A stretch of 64,000 nt of DNA, taken from NCBI RefSeq assembly GCF_000189635.1, contig NW_002476237.1:434001-498000 (forward strand). Direction: 5' to 3'. How positions within the stretch are numbered: the first letter of the stretch is position 1; every line of letters starts with the position of its first letter. Shown here one piece after another: positions 53,801 through 64,000 of the stretch. A program made the position numbers and the translations under genes. Below the pieces are notes generated by a model. That model saw only the letters and a list, made by a program, of their open reading frames with translations, made no database searches and was not told the origin of the DNA. The DNA is from Tetrahymena thermophila SB210. Taxonomy: Eukaryota; Ciliophora; Oligohymenophorea; Hymenostomatida; Tetrahymenidae.

Positions 53801-56027
53801 AAAATTGAAAAGCAAAAATAAAACATTATGTGTTTTATAAATCAAAACTACTATAAATGAAAATAATTATGAATAATCTGAATACTAATAGCAATTTATT
53901 TAATTATTGCTTAATTAATTTATTACAATTATAAACTAAGGACTTTTTAAAAATAATAAAATAGTCTGATACAACTATTCTATATCTTTAAGATTGCATT
54001 TAACAATTTAATTACTTCTAATTGAAAAATCAATTTTTTAATTCAGATCATTAACATAATTTTTATTTATTTAATTTAATAATTTAAAAAAAAATAGATT
54101 GTTTGTAGAAGAGATTAGTAATTTAATAGAAACTTGGAACTTTGATGGATTGTTAAATAGTATTTATAGAACTGCAGAATACATTATCCTTTCTAAAAGT
54201 AAAAAGAAGAATGAATTTAAATTAATAAGCCATTTATTCTATTGCCTTTTATACTTCTTCTACAATTTGAAATGCGTGTAATTTGATTAAGAGAAAAATT
54301 AAAAGATTAACATTAATAAAATTATTGATTTTGATCCTTTTGATGATGATAAAGAAATATAAGAAGCTCAATGTAAAATTGAATTTATTATTTAATATAA
54401 AATAATGTTTAAATATGATTATAGTTAATTTATCTGCTAGAGATGTAAGCACTTACTTAAATAATGTTGATTAACAGTAAGATTATGGTATCACATATCA
54501 AAACATCTAGAACACTCCATAAAACTAGAATATGTCATTTGAAATGATAAATATTTAAAAAGAACAGAAACCAGCTCATATATCTAATCCTTAGACAAGC
54601 TAATTAAAGAAAAGAGAAGGCAAAGTTGGTGTTATCATGAGTTTAAATGATGCTAATAGCAAGCATAAATTACCATAAAAAACACAAAAAGCCCTAAGCT
54701 AAATAGAATTGCTTAAAGTTTTTAAAAGATGTGAACTTCTTTTTAGTTTATGGAAACAGACATCACTATCTGATAAGTAAAAATAAAAATCCATGTTTTT
54801 TATTGAAATAAAAATTATTTATTTTTTTAAAAGGGTTCATTTATGGTTTGGTAGTGACTTTATTAATCCTTATCTCCCACATTACTTAAAATCAATCTTA
54901 TGGTAACACATATCAAACATATTTCATGTTTTTATTAGTAATATGTATTTCATATATAATCAGGCACAACTCTAACTTCTTGAAAGAAACTTTTTATCCA
55001 TTTCAAAAGCAATGTGATTTCGACCTAGATAAATTTATCTAAGGACCAGAAGTTTCGAGTTATGAAATACAAAACTTATGGTTGTATTTTGGTAATTTAT
55101 TTTTATATAATTTAAACTAAAAATTACCATAAACTAAACTAAATTAAAGATAATTATGTGCCTCCTCAAGCTCAAGGAGTTGTCAATGACGAAGAAAAAA
55201 AGGAAAAGTAGTAAAATAATTAAAAAAACGCTTCAGGTGAGGCTAATTAAAAAGACAACATAAATCAGGAAATTAAACCTTTAATTGATCTTAAAAAGAA
55301 ACTGTAAATGGAAGAAAATGGAGATTTGGATACCTTCTAAATTAATGAAATAAAAGAAATGCATTTGTTATTCATTCAAATGTTTGTTCGTGATGAAACT
55401 GATCGTGTAGGAGTACTATATAAAAAGGATACTATGCAAGAGAAATATAACTTCCTAAAGAGTTATAAAAAAGTAAAGAATGATCACAAAATGGTGATTT
55501 TCCATTTAATGACTCTCGAAGAAAAAATGAGATTAACATTTTTAAACATGGATGATGTAGTTTCTAAATTCGAAGTAATAAAATCATTTACTTACATACA
55601 ATTAATATTTAAATAATTTCTTACTCTTCAAAAGTTTTTAATGATCATTGAAGAAAGCTACGAGAGTGTCATGAATATAATTAAACTCGATAAAGATTTA
55701 AATGATGAAATGCGTTAATGGATATTTGATTTTTACTATAATTTTGCTCAGTAAGTTTTATTTTATGATTTTTCACTTCTTGATATTTTTCAATAAAAAA
55801 ATAAACAGATATAATAGTTACCATACTGCGTACAAGGTAAAAAAGCAATTTTAGGCCTATACAGAAAAATCAGAAGATGTCTTCTAGTAAAAAAATAATA
55901 GGTTATATTTAAATATTTATTTTTATTTTTTTCATATTATAGGTACATAAGAGACTTAGAGAGAACAATTATTAGGTTAGATTAGCTTATTGAAGATAAT
56001 ATTAAAATTTTAAAATAATACATTTGA
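47819..56027 (+). CDS. Double polycystin-type (PKD2-like TRPP) cation channel fusion
   Basis: Begins at ATG 47819 and ends at TGA 56025-56027. Unit 1: TM1 near 48010 (YSQLVITIILVVALF), an extracellular TOP-like domain 48180-48850 containing TIDVFSVNLIRQMI, several TM helices to 49600, then a pore region and last helix (GTGIVFGLIFILFFNFILIP) to 49975. A cytosolic, Ser-rich linker follows. Unit 2: TM1 at about 50690 (IKLTIIHIYFLIVLIFM) and a TOP domain 50850-51700 with LYAWIEYVFLPPLTPQ and TGTVVLECIFYNKF. Then TM helices (VFFFLIIFFILLSAFGLISI), pore loop LLSWLSGVQSF and last helix IIMQLILLRMFIAILDGYF to 52625. Frame is open across the linker with no TGA, and the exon at 54095 has no ATG but joins in phase to the exon ending near 53619. 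Polycystins are Ca2+-permeable channels of cilia and cell membrane. Total is about 2,200-2,400 residues. Confidence 0.75.
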
Positions 56028-57487
56028 GTTATTCATACTTTTTATGGAAAAATTAGATTAAATTTTAGTTTTTTTAAAGGAAAAAGAAATTGAAAAATAT
56101 ATATGGTAATTAATGTTCACAAAAACATATTTTTATCTTAATATAAATACATAAATTATATTTACAAAATGGTCTTATCGATATAATTATTTTATTCTAG
56201 AATTATAAGTAATAATTTTATTATATGATAAATTTAAAATATTTTTTTTTAATCACTTATGAAAAATAGTGAAAATCTTTTTAAGAAAATATTAATTTTA
56301 TAATTTTTTATTACTTAAATAAAATTTAATTCAAATATCTTTTAGAAATTATTTTCTTTTTAAAATCAATAAATTTTCTGAGAATATATAAAAGGAATTT
56401 TAAGTAACCTTCTAGAAATAAAATATATTTTAGTAATATTGAAGAATAAAAATTACTTTACTTTATATTTTATTTTTGTAAACAAAACAAGAAATAAATT
56501 TTTAAAAGTTAATTATTTAGTTAAAACTATCATACTTTCTAGAAATTTTAATATTTAAATTTAAATGAAAATCTTTAAATATCATTGTAGGAGAAAACAT
56601 ATTTATTGGATAAAATGGATGTTTTATCAATTCTATTTATATATTTACAATTTCTATTTAATTTAATTGTAACTTAAAGAAATGTAATCGTGAGGTATTC
56701 AAATCAATAGAAATAAGATTCTAATATGAATAATTTAATATCAGGGTTTTAATTTATTAATTAAGCATTATTAATAGCCAATAATTCAGATTCTAAGAAT
56801 TTGAATGATTTATTTTTACAAAAATGAGAAAATAAATTTTGGAAATTTATTAAAAGAAATTTGATGATTACTTTGGGGCAGATAGCGGGAATGGTGTAAA
56901 ATTGAAAGATAAATTATTCTAAAAAATACTTCTTAACTATTTTTAAAGAATGAAAGAGTAAAACAAAAACTGAATACATAGATTAGGAGATAGATAAAGA
57001 TAAATACAATTTGATATTTGCTTTAATCTGCGTATACATTTCAGAAGAAATGAAAAAAACAAAATTAATGAAATATGTAAGAGGAGACTTTGCTTGGATG
57101 CGATTGAATTTAATATATATGAATCAAGCAAGCAATCAAGCAATTAATCAATAAACAAATAAATCGCTTGCATATTAGTTATCTGCTTAAACTAATTTAT
57201 ATATTTTTCTTAATCTTTATTTTGAAGAAATTGATTTACTAACTTATGAATCAATCAATCAATAAATATTATAATTAACTTAAAATTAATTATATTTTTG
57301 GTAATCATATAAATATACATTAAGGGTATATTATACTCATAAAGTTAGGATATAACAACAATAAAATATAGGACAGATAGATAGATTCTTACTAACTTAC
57401 CTACCCTTTATTTTTTTAAAAAAAGGCATACCAAACAATTGCAAATATATTTACTAAATTACATTCTTAATAGAAACTTTATTATTT
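56028..57487. other. Intergenic A/T-rich spacer
   Basis: About 1.46 kb between two plus-strand genes. Very A/T-rich. A CAAG/CAAT/AAGC-phased tract lies at about 57122-57170, roughly 320 bases upstream of the next start codon. No exon was recognised. Confidence 0.6.
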
Positions 57488-59647
57488 ATGAAGCCCAATC
57501 GCGAAGCAGTTCGAAACATTAGAGTGTTGTCTTAAACATCTGGAAATTAGGATCTTAATAGGCAATCATTGACTAATCATCCAAATTAAAATAATAACAG
57601 CATGAATATAGTTAGTAACAACATTAATACTAGTTAGCAAAATAATAGTAGCTTTGCTCATACTAGTGGTGATGCTTCAACATCCATAAATACAAGACCA
57701 AATAACTCTAGTTCTGTCAATAAAAGCAATGCTGCCCCTCATTCATAATAAAATTAGCTAAACTATACTAATGGATTCTCTGCCGCAGCTGATAACCCAA
57801 ACAAGACTTAAACTTCTTTGTCTCCTTTTAGCAATAAGAATACTAGAGTCTTGAAGGAGACTGCTAATAACAACTAAGGCAGTCAAAACACTAATCCTAT
57901 ACACTTGATAAATAGCACAGGAGGTATCTCTTTTTTAAATGGATAACCTTAACTGTAGCAATAGCAACAAAGTTTACTATCTGAACAGATGAAAAAGCTC
58001 AAAGAAGATTTGCAGCGTAAAGAAAGAATTAAAAAAATGCAACAAGAAAAGCTAGCTGGAAGTATCGTTGTAGGATAATAAATGTAGCAAAATACAAGCG
58101 GTAATAAGTAGACTATTTAACAATCTTAGCAGTAATAACAGAGAAATTCTCATCAACATATTTAACAGATTATTTAGCATTAGCAACAACAACTCTAACA
58201 ATAATAGCAGCCACCTCCAAAGTAAGATTTTAGGAAAGAGATTGAAAGAAGATTTTAAAGATCAAATGTCAATAAAACATTTATTTTTCCTCGAAAAAAA
58301 AGAAATGGGAATTTAAATACCATATCTGGTGGAGAACCTGTTGAAAGTAATAATAGTTCTAGTGATTCTTCTTTAGATAGCATAAAAGACGTTACTGTAT
58401 ATGATCTAAGGTCGTAAAATAATAAAATTAATAGTTTAAGAAGAGTTTAACGTAGCACTACAGATCATTCTCTAGGAGGTACAAGGCCTTTAGTTTCAGA
58501 CAGTCCTGAAATTAAAAATACTTAAAACTAAAACAATATCAATAACCAATCAATTAGTTAGTTTAATAAAAATAGTTATAAGCAGCAACAGACAATAAGC
58601 AGCTCATCTCAACAAGTGAAAACAGAAGGTGATGAATAGCAGTAATCTTAAAGTAATAACTATGCTAGGACTCACTCATCTATTTCTAAGCCAGTTTCTA
58701 TGATTACCTAATAGCATTAATAACAAGCAATATTAAACAGAGAAAATTAATAATTTTCTTCTCTTAACTAAAAATTACTTGGAAGTGTGTTAGTGGGTTA
58801 ATAATTGTAAAAAAATGATTCATCTGTTCAGCAACCATTTTCTTAGACGAATGGATTTTTATCCAATTCAAATACAAAACCTATGAAGAGAGGAGAAATT
58901 GCAAAAAGTGCTAATAAATCATATGATCATAAAATTTAAAATGCTTCTACAACATTCACAACAATTTAATCCAAGAGCAGTAATTCTCGTAGACCTTAGT
59001 AGTCCTAGGGATTTGATAACACCAAAGATTACTAAGAGAGCATAACAAATCCAAGGTATGCAACAGAATTTTCTCCTGAAAAGAAATCAAACATATCTGA
59101 TTTTCTAAATAATGTATCAATATAAAATAATCAATCTAGCATAAACTATGATTCTTACAACAGGTAACATAGTAAAAGCTAAAGTGGAAATAAAATTAAC
59201 AATGCACAAGTTGTATTTAACAAGAACTAAGTGTCACTGTCGAAAAAGTAATTATATATTTAACATAAATCAAATTAAAGTCATTTTTTAAAAAATAAAA
59301 TTAATAGTGGTGCCAGGAATACATAAAATAATATGAGGATTTTCTAAATGAAAAACGATTAACTTTAAAAAATATATAAATCTAATATTAAAAGAAACGA
59401 ATATCAGTAAAATAATCTCTCATAAGATAACTATTCTGCTATGAGAGTACAAACAGAAGGATCTGAGCCTTAAAATAAAAATAATATTTACAATAAATAA
59501 GAATTATACAAGAAATTCAAAGTAAGCTAGGTACCATAATAAAATAACTTAATAAATTCAAATGTGTTCTCCTCATAATAATAGTAAATGTTTAATTAAA
59601 ATAATATCTCTTTTAAGAAATAAAAACTTCCAGTTCTCTAATAATGA
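57488..59647 (+). CDS. Gln/Asn-rich, prion-like protein
   Basis: Two exons, 57488-59247 and 59308-59647, joined in phase 2, give 699 residues; TGA is at 59645-59647. The start MKPNREAVRNIRVLSQ is basic. A Gln run near 57950 leads into a short charged coiled coil (SEQMKKLKEDLQRKERIKKM), followed by another Gln/His-rich block near 58090-58220 and a basic patch (RKEIERRFQRSNVN, FPRKKRNGN) that could be a nuclear signal or nucleic-acid contact. The rest is Ser/Asn/Gln-rich with Ser-Pro sites. No domain was recognised. Composition is typical of assembly-prone or RNA-granule proteins; this is inference from composition. Confidence 0.75.
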
Positions 59648-60185
59648 AATAATTTAAATTGAAATAAATGTCATAAAATAACACCTTGAAAATTTCTTAA
59701 TAAAAAAATTTTAATTTATAAAATTATCAAATAAAATGAAAAAAGCCTTAAAGTATTTAATTAACTAACTAATTAATAAATAAATAAATAAACAAATAAA
59801 AACAACTTAAATAATAAATAAAAAAATACATGAATTGAAATTATAAATATAAGAATGATAAATTAAGGATATAAATAAATGGAATCATAATAAATATTGA
59901 TTTTTAAATTATATTAAATGATAATAAACACTATAATTAATTATAATAAGTCTTTCTTCTTTCTTACTTGCTCGCTTGCTTGATTGATTAATTTTTTTTT
60001 AACTAACTAACTATCTATCTATCTACAATATAACACTCCTAAAAATAATTTTAATCCACTTACAAGTAATTTTGGATTGATAAAGTTGTTGAAACATATA
60101 TCTCTCTCAGCTCTTTTAATATCTTAAAAAGCACAGCCTGATTACTAGCTTTCAAAGTAAGCATAGAATAATTAAATTTGTATAC
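59648..60185. other. Convergent spacer with tetranucleotide tracts
   Basis: Between converging 3' ends. Holds ACTTGCTC/GCTTGCTTGA and TTGATTGA units at about 59955-59990, then AACT and ATCT units at 60000-60027. The minus strand is TGA-free through most of it, but this is downstream of the stop of the neighbouring gene. Confidence 0.55.
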
Positions 60186-62972
60186 TCATTAAAGATGGTT
60201 AGATTATCTATTAAGTTCTTGCAATATATTTTCCCATTTGCTTTTATAAAATTATTAAAATAATATTGTTGATTGTTTGTTTGTATGTAGGAATATATGC
60301 ATTTTTTGTATATAATATTTTATGTATGAATCAAAATTAAATAATAAAATTATAATCTTTAATTACCTTAATTCAAATTCTAGACCACTTTTTTCTTGGT
60401 GCAGTTTTTGCAAGATTGGATCAGTTTCATATATTTTTTATAGTCTTTCATCCTCCTCTTCTATTAATGGTAATATTCTCTCACCTAAAGTATAATTCTA
60501 GTATTACTAATCGTCTAATTTATATTCAAAATAGTTTATTTTAAATAAATTTAATTATTTAACTTACTTTGATATTTTTTTTGCTCGTTCTAATATATTT
60601 AAGACTGTTCATGCATGGATTGACTATAACTGAGATTTGAAGCATTATTATGTTGATAGCTAGATTATAAATCTGATTGTACATAATTCTAAGTTTTGTT
60701 AATTACTGAATTATTTATTTATCCTTAGTTTATTTTATTTTATGATAAAGATGTTTCAGATTAGCTTTAAATATTTTAGGTATGTGGTTAATTTATAGTT
60801 TTTTAATTATTTTAGCGATAGTTTTGTGGATTTTTCTGAAAACTGTCTTATAAAATCTGGCCTTAAATCTAAGTATTTAGTATAGGTGAAGGGGAACTAC
60901 CTTAATTGGCTCTTTTATTTATTTGTTGTGAAAATGTGTTATTATTATTATAATGTGCCGCTTGTGATTATCTGGGGCTCTTCTAAAATATGCTTTGTTC
61001 AAGAAAACTAGCTTAAAGAGACTAGTTTTCATTAAATATACTGATAGTATGATTTTCATCTGGAATACTATTTAAATGATGGTCATTTTGCGGATGGTGA
61101 TCTGGAGATATATTAAATACTTCGCTATCCATATCAGCAATTTCATCATTATCAACTCCAAATTATTGGTTATAACTTTATGGTTTTCTTTTGCCAATAA
61201 AATTCTCAGATTAATCATTTATCACAATATGTTCTTTGGTAGTCACTGTATCTTCATCATAAAAGAAATTTTAATGATCTTGTGAGTACTCTAATTCACT
61301 ATCTCTTCCCTATTAGTACTATTGAATTTAGTTATAATTTTTAAAATTCTAATTTTATTTATCAATTTAATGTTAAGCTTCTTCTTCATCATCATCCTTG
61401 CACTTTTATAGATCAAAGTTATTTTTAAATATTTGTTTTAGTTTTTTTATGTTTTCTTTAAAATTAATTTTATTTTATGAAATTTATTCTAATGCCTTTA
61501 AGCTTTCGTCTTCATGTTTTTCCATTTTTTTATTTTTAACTTATTCATTTTTCATATTATTTTCTTTTGTTGGGATAACATTTTTTTAGTTTTTTTTATT
61601 TTCTACCTCTTCATCATAGATGAGTTTGTCATTTTTATTTTTAAAATAATCTTAATTATTTATTTTCTTGCTGGTTTTTTATTATGAATTTATTGAATTT
61701 TTAGGATTCTTCGCATCTTCTTCACTGCTATCACTTGAATTGTAAATTGGATGTTTCTTATTAATTTTTTTGGTTGCTTTAGAATCAATTTCTTAAATTT
61801 TTTGGTTATCTATTTTATTTGGAACTTATTCAATTTTTTAAGGTGATTCTTCTGTCTTTTTAGTTTCTGAATTTCTGTTAAAAATTCTAGTTTTTATTCT
61901 TTCTATTTCCATATCAGCATCATGCTCATCTATTTAATTTATAGAATTTTTGTTTTAAACTCTTGAAGGTGAAAGACGTTTTTTTATTTCATTTTTTTTA
62001 TTCTCAATTAGCTTTTCTTTAAATTCTTGAGTTGTCTATGCCTGATTACTATTATATTTTACCTATTCTTACTATATATCAAATTAATTTCCTTATCTGC
62101 TTAGCCTAATAAAAATGTTTTATAAAATATTACTTTTTATTTAAAAAAAAAAATATTTACACTTTGTTTTTTATTTTTTGAACTATTGAATCTGGATTAG
62201 TTTCATAGTCAAAGCCAGAAAAATCTTATATTTGTAGTAATCTCTGGTTTTAGTTTAGTTAGCTTAGTGTAATATCACCTTAAGAATTTGATTCAAAATT
62301 TTATCTGCTTGAATTAGCAGAGTTACCTGCAGTTGAGTCAGGAATATTTAAATGTTTTTGGATTTCCTTCAAAGAAAAATCCATTTTATATTTTGTTTTC
62401 ATTTTGTTAAAGATATTGTCTATTGTATTAATCACTCTATGACCCTTCGAATGATAATCATCTTCATTTTCGTAATTATCCTCTTGATAGTCTTTCTGTT
62501 GAATATTCTCTTTGAGTTTGGTATCACTTGAGTTTTATAAATCATTCTATTCCCTTTATTTCTAAAATTAATAAGAATTTCTACTACTATCATCTTATTG
62601 CTCATATTTTTTTATCTTATTTGAACTCTTTTAATTAATGATATCATGATAACGTTAATCTGTTTCTTCCTTGATTAAATTTTATATATTTCTATTTCCT
62701 TCTTAGTAAGTTCTTTAAGAAGGAGGTGATGTAATATAGGATTTAATCTATCCTTATTTGATTCCAACAATATCTGATCGCTAAGGTGTTTCCATAATTT
62801 TTGATTCTACTGAAGGATTATCATTTAATGAAATATTATTATCCCTAACAAAATTAGCTAAAAAATCTGAATGCTACTTCAATTTTTAAAAGTTATATTG
62901 CTACTTAGCAGAAATATCAGAAATAGAACTTTAATTTTCTGAAAATTAATCCATAGAGTTTTAAACATTCAT
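60186..62972 (-). CDS. Charged, Asn/Gln/Lys-rich protein
   Basis: Start ATG at 62972-62970 (MNVQNSMDQFSENQSSISD), then one short intron (about 62155-62101), a long exon to about 60570, an exon from about 60525, and a last exon from about 60243 to TGA 60188-60186, all in phase. The middle is highly charged: Lys/Glu/Asp-rich runs (EFKEKLIENKKNEIKKRL, NSSDSSEEDAKNPKNS, FKENIKKLKQIFKNNF) and acidic DDDEEEA. The C-terminus is a predicted coiled coil, EERI-like (GERILPLIEEEDERLQ, KSGLEFELRSKWENILQELN). No domain was recognised. About 860 residues. The composition is that of a nuclear or cytoskeletal scaffold, not an enzyme. Confidence 0.75.
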
Positions 62973-64000
62973 TTATCAAGTTAATTAGGATTAATTACTT
63001 ATTATCCAATGATATCTTTTGTATTAAATTTAAAATTTACTATAAGATTCAATTGGCTACAAACAATCAATATTACAAATAAAGAAATTAATAAATAAAT
63101 AAATGTATAAATTTTCAAAAATTTTATTTTTTAAAAATACTTTTTGAACTAATTCATTATTAAAAAAATTAAGCAAAAAATATTTGATTTGAAAGCAAAA
63201 AAATATTTTTTTTTTAGTGAAAATTGAATTAATTAGCTAATTAATTATTACTCGACTTTGAAAATATAAATCAAATATAATTTAAATATTAAGCTTGAAT
63301 GATTATTATCAATATTACAGGCATTTACATGCATTAATGTTATATTTTTAGGGGATTGAAAAAAATAATTAATACAAATATTAACATTGTTTATTATTTT
63401 GATTTAAAATTTGATATCACAAATTCTGTCATTTTTACTAATCAAATTAATTTTTTTTAAAATAAAGATTAAAAAAGTTGTAAGCTTATTGTTTACTATG
63501 ATAAAATTTTCTTTTCAATTAGAAGTCAAAAATAAAAAAATAAATTCTTAAATTTTTTTAATTTATTAGCAAGGAGATTATGGAGAGAAAATATCATTTT
63601 AAAATTAGTTTTCTTCTTTTTATTGTTAAAATATTTTATGAGTAAATTTAATTTTTAATATAAATTTTCTGGAGAATAATTTGTTTGTAAACATTCAAAG
63701 ATAGATTAAAATAGTTAAGGCTAGATTTTAAATCAGCTAAGTTTTCTATTAATACTTCAATTTAAAATTTCTGATACATATTTAGCTTTGATGGTATCAG
63801 TTAAGATTAGAACTTACTTTAAATTTATAAAATGTGATTTTGAATCTTACAAATTTATTCACTAAAAAAAAATATTTATTTCATTGATGTATTTTTTATT
63901 TATTCATACTAAAATAGCCATTAATTATTATAGCCATCAGCCTATAAAAAGTTTCTTGGAATCTTCCCATTATTAAAAAAATATATGTAATTTATTTAAA
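62973..64000. other. Spacer to the right edge
   Basis: Upstream region of the minus-strand gene, continuing to the end of the window. A/T-rich with T and A runs; no exon, repeat or RNA gene was recognised in the visible part. Confidence 0.55.

Noticed and set aside
54840-55095. A frame giving an apparent two-helix membrane segment (FIYGLVVTLLILIS...) in the polycystin tail.
   Set aside because: It does not match the phase of the preceding exon. Splicing from 54902 to about 54965 in the other frame gives a continuous, phase-correct product, so the hydrophobic run is intron read in the wrong frame.
59940-60260. A long TGA-free minus-strand run downstream of the 60186 stop (KYIARTQQIIQPS...).
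   Set aside because: The phase-correct splice from the previous exon enters the frame that ends at 60186. The open run is in another frame, and TGA is rare by chance in this composition.
1-64000. tRNA genes, rRNA, CRISPR arrays, telomeric CCCCAA repeats, DNA transposons or virus-like elements.
   Set aside because: No B-box-like GGTTCGA arrangement, spaced direct repeats, telomere units, transposase, reverse transcriptase, integrase or capsid-like motifs were seen.

Overview
The window looks like macronuclear DNA of an oligohymenophorean ciliate, most likely Tetrahymena or a close relative. The DNA is very AT-rich. Every reliable reading frame runs through many TAA and TAG codons as glutamine and ends only at TGA. 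Genes are split by short, almost pure A/T introns with GT...AG borders. Long A/T spacers separate the genes. Standard-code reading frames in this window are therefore nearly all meaningless, and the gene models here were read with TAA/TAG = Gln and spliced by eye. I saw no tRNA, rRNA, CRISPR array, transposon or virus-like element.

Left third (1-25.3 kb): a long Asn/Gln-rich protein gene running off the left edge (minus); a Gln/Asn/Ser-rich protein with an N-myristoylation-type start (plus, 5453-7160); a CCDC81-type eukaryotic HU-domain protein (plus, 8843-10803); a small protein starting Met-Gly-Ala-Cys, probably dual-acylated (plus, 13174-13818); a coiled-coil plus Asn/Gln-rich protein (minus, 15211-18741); and a large TPR protein with a disordered N-terminal third (minus, 20306-25339).

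Middle third (26.9-40 kb): a leucine-rich-repeat gene in which each repeat is one phase-2 exon, seven of them 90 nt long (minus, 26956-29313); a 77-residue twin-CX9C (CHCH) protein, divergent from it (plus, 30081-30363); an Arg/Ser-rich protein with a SUMO-interaction-like motif (minus, 30677-33471); an N-terminal-C2 coiled-coil protein (plus, 34525-38116); and a small secreted protein (minus, 38445-39089).

Right third (40.6-64 kb): a kinesin-1-like motor with a long N-terminal extension and coiled-coil tail (plus, 40617-46620); a very large gene that reads as two complete polycystin-type cation channel units in one polypeptide followed by a long C-terminal extension (plus, 47819-56027); a Gln/Asn-rich protein (plus, 57488-59647); and an acidic, charged, largely disordered protein (minus, 60186-62972).

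There are no operons. Neighbours do not form one pathway, although kinesin, polycystin and CCDC81-HU all suit cilia and cytoskeleton, the dominant business of such a cell. The most notable observations are the tandem polycystin fusion, the uniform 90-nt repeat exons of the LRR gene, and the twin-CX9C microprotein. Exon borders were checked mainly by phase and by absence of TGA; where they could not be resolved this is stated.
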